Source: Zizania palustris (lineage: Eukaryota > Streptophyta > Magnoliopsida > Poales > Poaceae). Taken from it: a stretch of 64,000 bases of DNA. Numbering within the stretch: the first letter of the stretch is position 1; each line of letters begins with the position of its first letter. The DNA is taken from assembly GCA_019279435.1 (NCBI GenBank), contig JAAALK010000085.1, positions 1,068,235 to 1,132,234 on the forward strand, read 5' to 3'. The notes beneath the pieces are model-generated. The model saw nothing but the letters and a program-made list of their open reading frames with translations. It searched no databases and was not told where the DNA came from. The position numbers were made by a program, and so were the translations under genes. Positions 61,404 through 64,000 of this stretch are shown here, in pieces.

Positions 61404-62148
61404 ACCCATCATCAGGTTTGGCTCCAGCGCTCCCCTTTTCATGGACCCGATTTCCGGAACACGCACCAGGGTGGGTGGTCGGCGACGCGGCCACTTCGGA
61501 GAACGAGGGAGAAAAGGAGTTGGCGTGACTTGGAAGACTGGAAGATGCCGGACGGCGGCGCTGGCCGCGCTGACCCGGCGGTGGCCTGGGCGGCCGGACT
61601 CGACGGGCGCAATGACTAGAAAGCGGGATGGTAGCCTAGGCGAGGAGATCCGACGGGCACGATGGCTAGGAGGGTGGGTGCGGAGCGCATGGTGCGTGCG
61701 ATGGCCAAGGGAGAGCACGACAGCAAGCGGCGTGCGCAGTGCCTGGACAACAGCGGGTCGGCGACGACGTCCTGTGGTCGTGTAGCTGTGCAGGACTACG
61801 GGCCAGTGCGGGGTAGTAGGTAGGGTTTCCTACGAGATATTTTTTTGGGCTAGCTGGGCTTGGTTTCTAGCACACGGTTGATGGGCTGACACTTGCAGAT
61901 CGCATTCAATTCTGAGTGTGAATGTAGATCAGTTCGGTTCTATGTTTTTTTTTGATTTTGCCGAACCAAAAACTGTACACCAAACACTTTCAAAATTAAA
62001 GATGATTTTTTTAAAAAAATCGAAATGAATTCTTTTTTGGTTCGGTTCGATTTTCGGTTAATTTATGCTCACCCTTACCGAAACCGGACCGACGAAATGT
62101 ACCGCTCTCCGATGTATTTAGGACTCAACCCTTTGTTGTAATGGCAAC
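61404..62148. other. Helitron interior, unassigned
   Basis: GC-rich to about 61,830, possibly further captured sequence with open frames on both strands but no recognised domain, then AT-rich. Confidence 0.4.
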
Positions 62149-62314
62149 CAGGGGCGGAGCCAAACTATCGCTTGGGGGTTCCCAGTAACCCCGTGCAAAA
62201 TTTTTTTAAGCTATTATTGGTATTTTTTCACCTTTTGTGCACCCCCTCAGATATAATATGGTGTACCGCTTAAAGCTGTGCACCCCCATCAATTTTACTC
62301 TAGCTCCGCCACTG
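62149..62314. mobile_element. hAT-type MITE with 8-bp target duplication
   Basis: 166 bp with imperfect terminal inverted repeats CAGGGGCGGAGCC and AGCTCCGCCACTG, flanked by a perfect 8-bp duplication ATGGCAAC (62,141-62,148 and 62,315-62,322). The 8-bp duplication and CA-G-GGCGGAG ends fit hAT-derived miniature elements. No coding capacity. Confidence 0.85.
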
Positions 62315-62750
62315 ATGGCAACCGCTGTAAGTATTGGTCCAACCATGGAATTTTTTCGATTTGGTGAAATCCATTTCGGAGGACATGTAAAGGACATAAC
62401 TTGCTTCGGATTCATAAGATATCCTGAGGTTTTTAGTTGGGTGTAGAGAGAGACGATTTCTTGTTTGTGTTGCCTCATGATTAAAGAACTAAAACAGCGT
62501 AAGTAATGGGTTTGCATTTGTACGGTGTCATCGTGTCATGACCCTCTATTTTCTTAAAAGAATGAGTTCGTGGTGATGTGCACCCTACTCTTTTCTTTTT
62601 TCACTAACAAGTGTACCATAGATGCGTTTATACAATAAAGTTGTATCTGAATTATCATAAATACTACTTTATCATGTTTTAAATTATTTATATCATTTGC
62701 AAAATATTTTTTAATGTTATATTTTTCCGTTGCAACGCACGGGTACTCAA
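62315..62750. other. Helitron 3' portion, unassigned
   Basis: No domain or repeat recognised up to the 3' hairpin. Confidence 0.4.
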
Positions 62751-62784
62751 CTAGTATAAAAAAAAGAGAGAAGCGGTCCTGTTT

Positions 62785-63055
62785 GTTGCTTGTCCGAACT
62801 CTTGTCCGAACTCCTGTCCGAACACTTGTCCGATCTGAGGCAGGCATTGGCTGTTTGTTGCTTGTCCGATCTCTTGTCCAAACTCTTGTCCGAACTCTTG
62901 TCCAATCTGAGGCAGTCTTTGGCTGTTCGTTGCTTGTCCGATCTCTTGTCTGAACCTTTGTCCGAACTCTTGTCCGATCCGAGCAGCAGCAGAAAAAAAA
63001 AATTTGCACATACCCTTGTCCGATCTCTTGTCCGATCCCTTGTCCGATCTATAGA
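62785..63055 (+). repeat. Minisatellite of 10-bp cttgtccgaa/t units
   Basis: Tandem units of the type cttgtccgaactc and cttgtccgatctc. Blocks are separated by a spacer containing gaggcag and ggctgtttgttg, giving a longer period of roughly 85-90 bp repeated two to three times. It lies in the leader of the CRM-like element, just right of the Helitron. ORFs here (Arg/Thr/Ser-rich on one strand, Leu/Ser on the other) are by-products of the repeat. Confidence 0.85.
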
Positions 63056-63459
63056 GAGCTCATTTTGACCTGTTTTTGCTTCCTTTTTGATTTTTGGGCA
63101 CATAGTTTCCCTCTATTGCTTGAACTTTCACTTTGGGAGCACTACGGCCAGCAACTTTGACGAGTACTAGGGAATACTTATTGAACTTGGTTTAATTGTT
63201 ATTATTATCGCTAATCCTTGCTACTCACTTTGCCTTCCAAGCTACACCTTTCTCTTGGTCAGGACAGGTTCATTTCTTGCAATTGTACACCACCCTCCAC
63301 TTGGTTCATCACCTGTAGGCCGGTCACCTCACTGCGGCGTGGTAAGAACACTTGCAAGCGTGGGTAAGGTGCTTGACGGATTGCTTCCACCCCACACCCA
63401 CCACCCCACCTAGCTGTTTACATAAGGATTATTCTTTGTTGCTTTATCTTTTCACTAAC
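63056..63459 (+). other. Leader of the CRM-like element, right part
   Basis: No domain seen. Contains gcttgaactttcactttggg and caccccaccacc-type segments that look like retroelement leader sequence. Confidence 0.4.
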
Positions 63460-64000
63460 ATGGCAGCACTTATTGTACAACGTGATTTGAGCACTCACAT
63501 GGACCACGACGACCAGGCACAATGGAACAATATATTTCAGACCATCTTCCTCGTCAATAACCGTCGTGCGCGTGTCATCATCGACAGCGGTAGTTGCAAC
63601 AATTTGGTGAGCCTCGACGTGGTAACTAAGCTTCAACTTCCCACACGTGCACATCCACACCCTTACCATGTGCAATGGCTCAACGACAGCGGTAAGGTCA
63701 AGGTAACACAAACTGTTCACATCAAATTTTCCATTGGTATATACTTCGGAAGTGCTGATTTTGATGTAGTACCAATGCAAGCATGTTCTCTATTACTTGG
63801 TAGACCTTGGGTATATGATAATGATGCTACACACCATGGTAGGAGCAATAAGTACACATTTATGTATAAAGGAAAGAAAGTTACATTGCTTCCTATGACT
63901 CCTGCTGAAATTATGAAATTTGAACAAGAAAAACGTGCTAGGGACGCACAAAAGAGCACACAACTTTCTGAAAATCAGCAAGTAGTTAAAACGCTTTCGA
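63460..64000 (+). CDS. Retropepsin-type protease region of the CRM-like polyprotein, partial
   Basis: A frame open from the ATG at 63,460 (and some way upstream) to the window end, at least 180 codons. Residues 38-50 give the aspartic protease site RVIIDSGSCNNLV, with catalytic Asp at 63,583-63,585 in an intact D-S-G. It continues HPHPYHVQWLNDSGKVKV, DVVPMQACSLLLGRPW and HHGRSNKYTF, a standard gag-pol protease region of Ty3/gypsy elements. It parallels the DGG protease at 34,102 of the minus-strand CRM element but with DSG. The true protein should begin upstream with gag, which I cannot find. The ATG used here is only the first available one. RT and integrase should follow right of the window. 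Confidence 0.8.
   Translation, partial: MAALIVQRDLSTHMDHDDQAQWNNIFQTIFLVNNRRARVIIDSGSCNNLVSLDVVTKLQLPTRAHPHPYHVQWLNDSGKVKVTQTVHIKFSIGIYFGSADFDVVPMQACSLLLGRPWVYDNDATHHGRSNKYTFMYKGKKVTLLPMTPAEIMKFEQEKRARDAQKSTQLSENQQVVKTLS

Larger units (their letters stand above)
60969..62754 (+). mobile_element. Non-autonomous Helitron with captured gene fragments
   Basis: The 5' end is TCTATACTACTT, preceded by A. The 3' end is CTAG, followed by T, the A/T insertion signature of Helitrons. Eight bases before CTAG lies a short hairpin, CCGTTGCAACGCACGG (62,727-62,742). There is no terminal inverted repeat or target duplication. The 1,786-bp element has no Rep/helicase. It carries an aspartic-protease-like fragment (minus), an EXO1-like fragment (plus) and a nested MITE. 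Confidence 0.88.
59300..64000 (+). mobile_element. CRM-like LTR retrotransposon, 5' part, nested in the Tat integrase
   Basis: Plus strand. A 909-bp LTR (59,300-60,208) starts TGATGAGGACATC, like the other CRM LTRs here, and ends CCCATCA. It is followed by an iMet primer site, a long leader that contains a Helitron, and a protease frame that runs off the window. The LTR body shares little beyond its start and the encoded RITRARVRRL motif with the element at 29,923-37,258, so it is a different family. The insertion cuts the Tat integrase frame; aataa (59,295-59,299) is the candidate target duplication. No gag domain is visible between the leader and the protease. Confidence 0.85.

Noticed and set aside
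61380..61785. Open frames right of the EXO1-like fragment as a gene
   Set aside because: GC-rich frames are open on both strands with no domain; probably unassigned captured sequence.
62554..63103. Arg/Thr/Ser-rich and Gln/Glu/Phe-rich ORFs
   Set aside because: They are produced by the 10-bp minisatellite read in different frames.
63418..63981. Minus-strand ORFs at the right edge
   Set aside because: They are opposite the clear plus-strand protease frame with its D-S-G site.
1..64000. tRNA or rRNA genes
   Set aside because: No cloverleaf or rRNA core sequence was noticed. The tRNA-like strings are retroelement primer binding sites.

Overview
This window looks like a centromeric or pericentromeric block of a grass (Poaceae) chromosome. 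It has no intact host gene. About 34 kb is one satellite family with a monomer of about 145 bp, and the rest is LTR retrotransposons and a Helitron nested in it. The grass placement rests on a CRM-clade (centromeric) chromovirus inside the satellite, a Tekay/Del chromovirus with an LTR starting TGTAACACC, a Tat-lineage element with a spliced antisense gene, and a Helitron carrying plant gene fragments. The species cannot be named from the sequence. Layout, left to right: a truncated Ty3/gypsy integrase fragment (1-210); a forward satellite array of one subfamily (211-11,249); a 100-N gap; a forward array of a second subfamily (11,350-19,511); a minus-strand Tekay element (19,512-28,700) whose left LTR is cut to 230 bp; the second subfamily again, now in reverse (28,701-47,388), interrupted by a CRM element (29,923-37,258) and a solo LTR of the same family (40,447-41,375); a mixed, first-subfamily-like reverse array (47,389-52,838); then nested elements to the window end. 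The nest is a minus-strand Tat element (from 52,839) carrying a CRM-like plus-strand element (from 59,300), which carries a Helitron (60,969-62,754), which carries a hAT-type MITE (62,149-62,314). The Tekay element lies on the axis of an orientation switch. Array polarity is forward to its left and reverse to its right, and the first monomers outward on both sides come in the same order with shared private variants. This points to an inverted duplication, or an inversion with a breakpoint in the Tekay 3' LTR. The arrays contain higher-order repeats (trimers, 12-mers, 16-mers and multi-kb blocks). The CRM element and the solo LTR sit at the same monomer position, with the same CTATG target-site duplication and shared flank variants, so array amplification probably carried the insertion along. 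The coding sequences decay in different ways. Tekay gag-pol keeps one reading frame over 4.4 kb but has five nonsense codons and mutated catalytic residues. The CRM pol has many single-base frameshifts although its LTRs are about 99% identical. The Tat antisense gene keeps four GT-AG introns that restore the frame but has several stops. The only long uninterrupted frames are a 232-codon leader ORF in the Tekay element and the partial protease frame at the right edge of the window.
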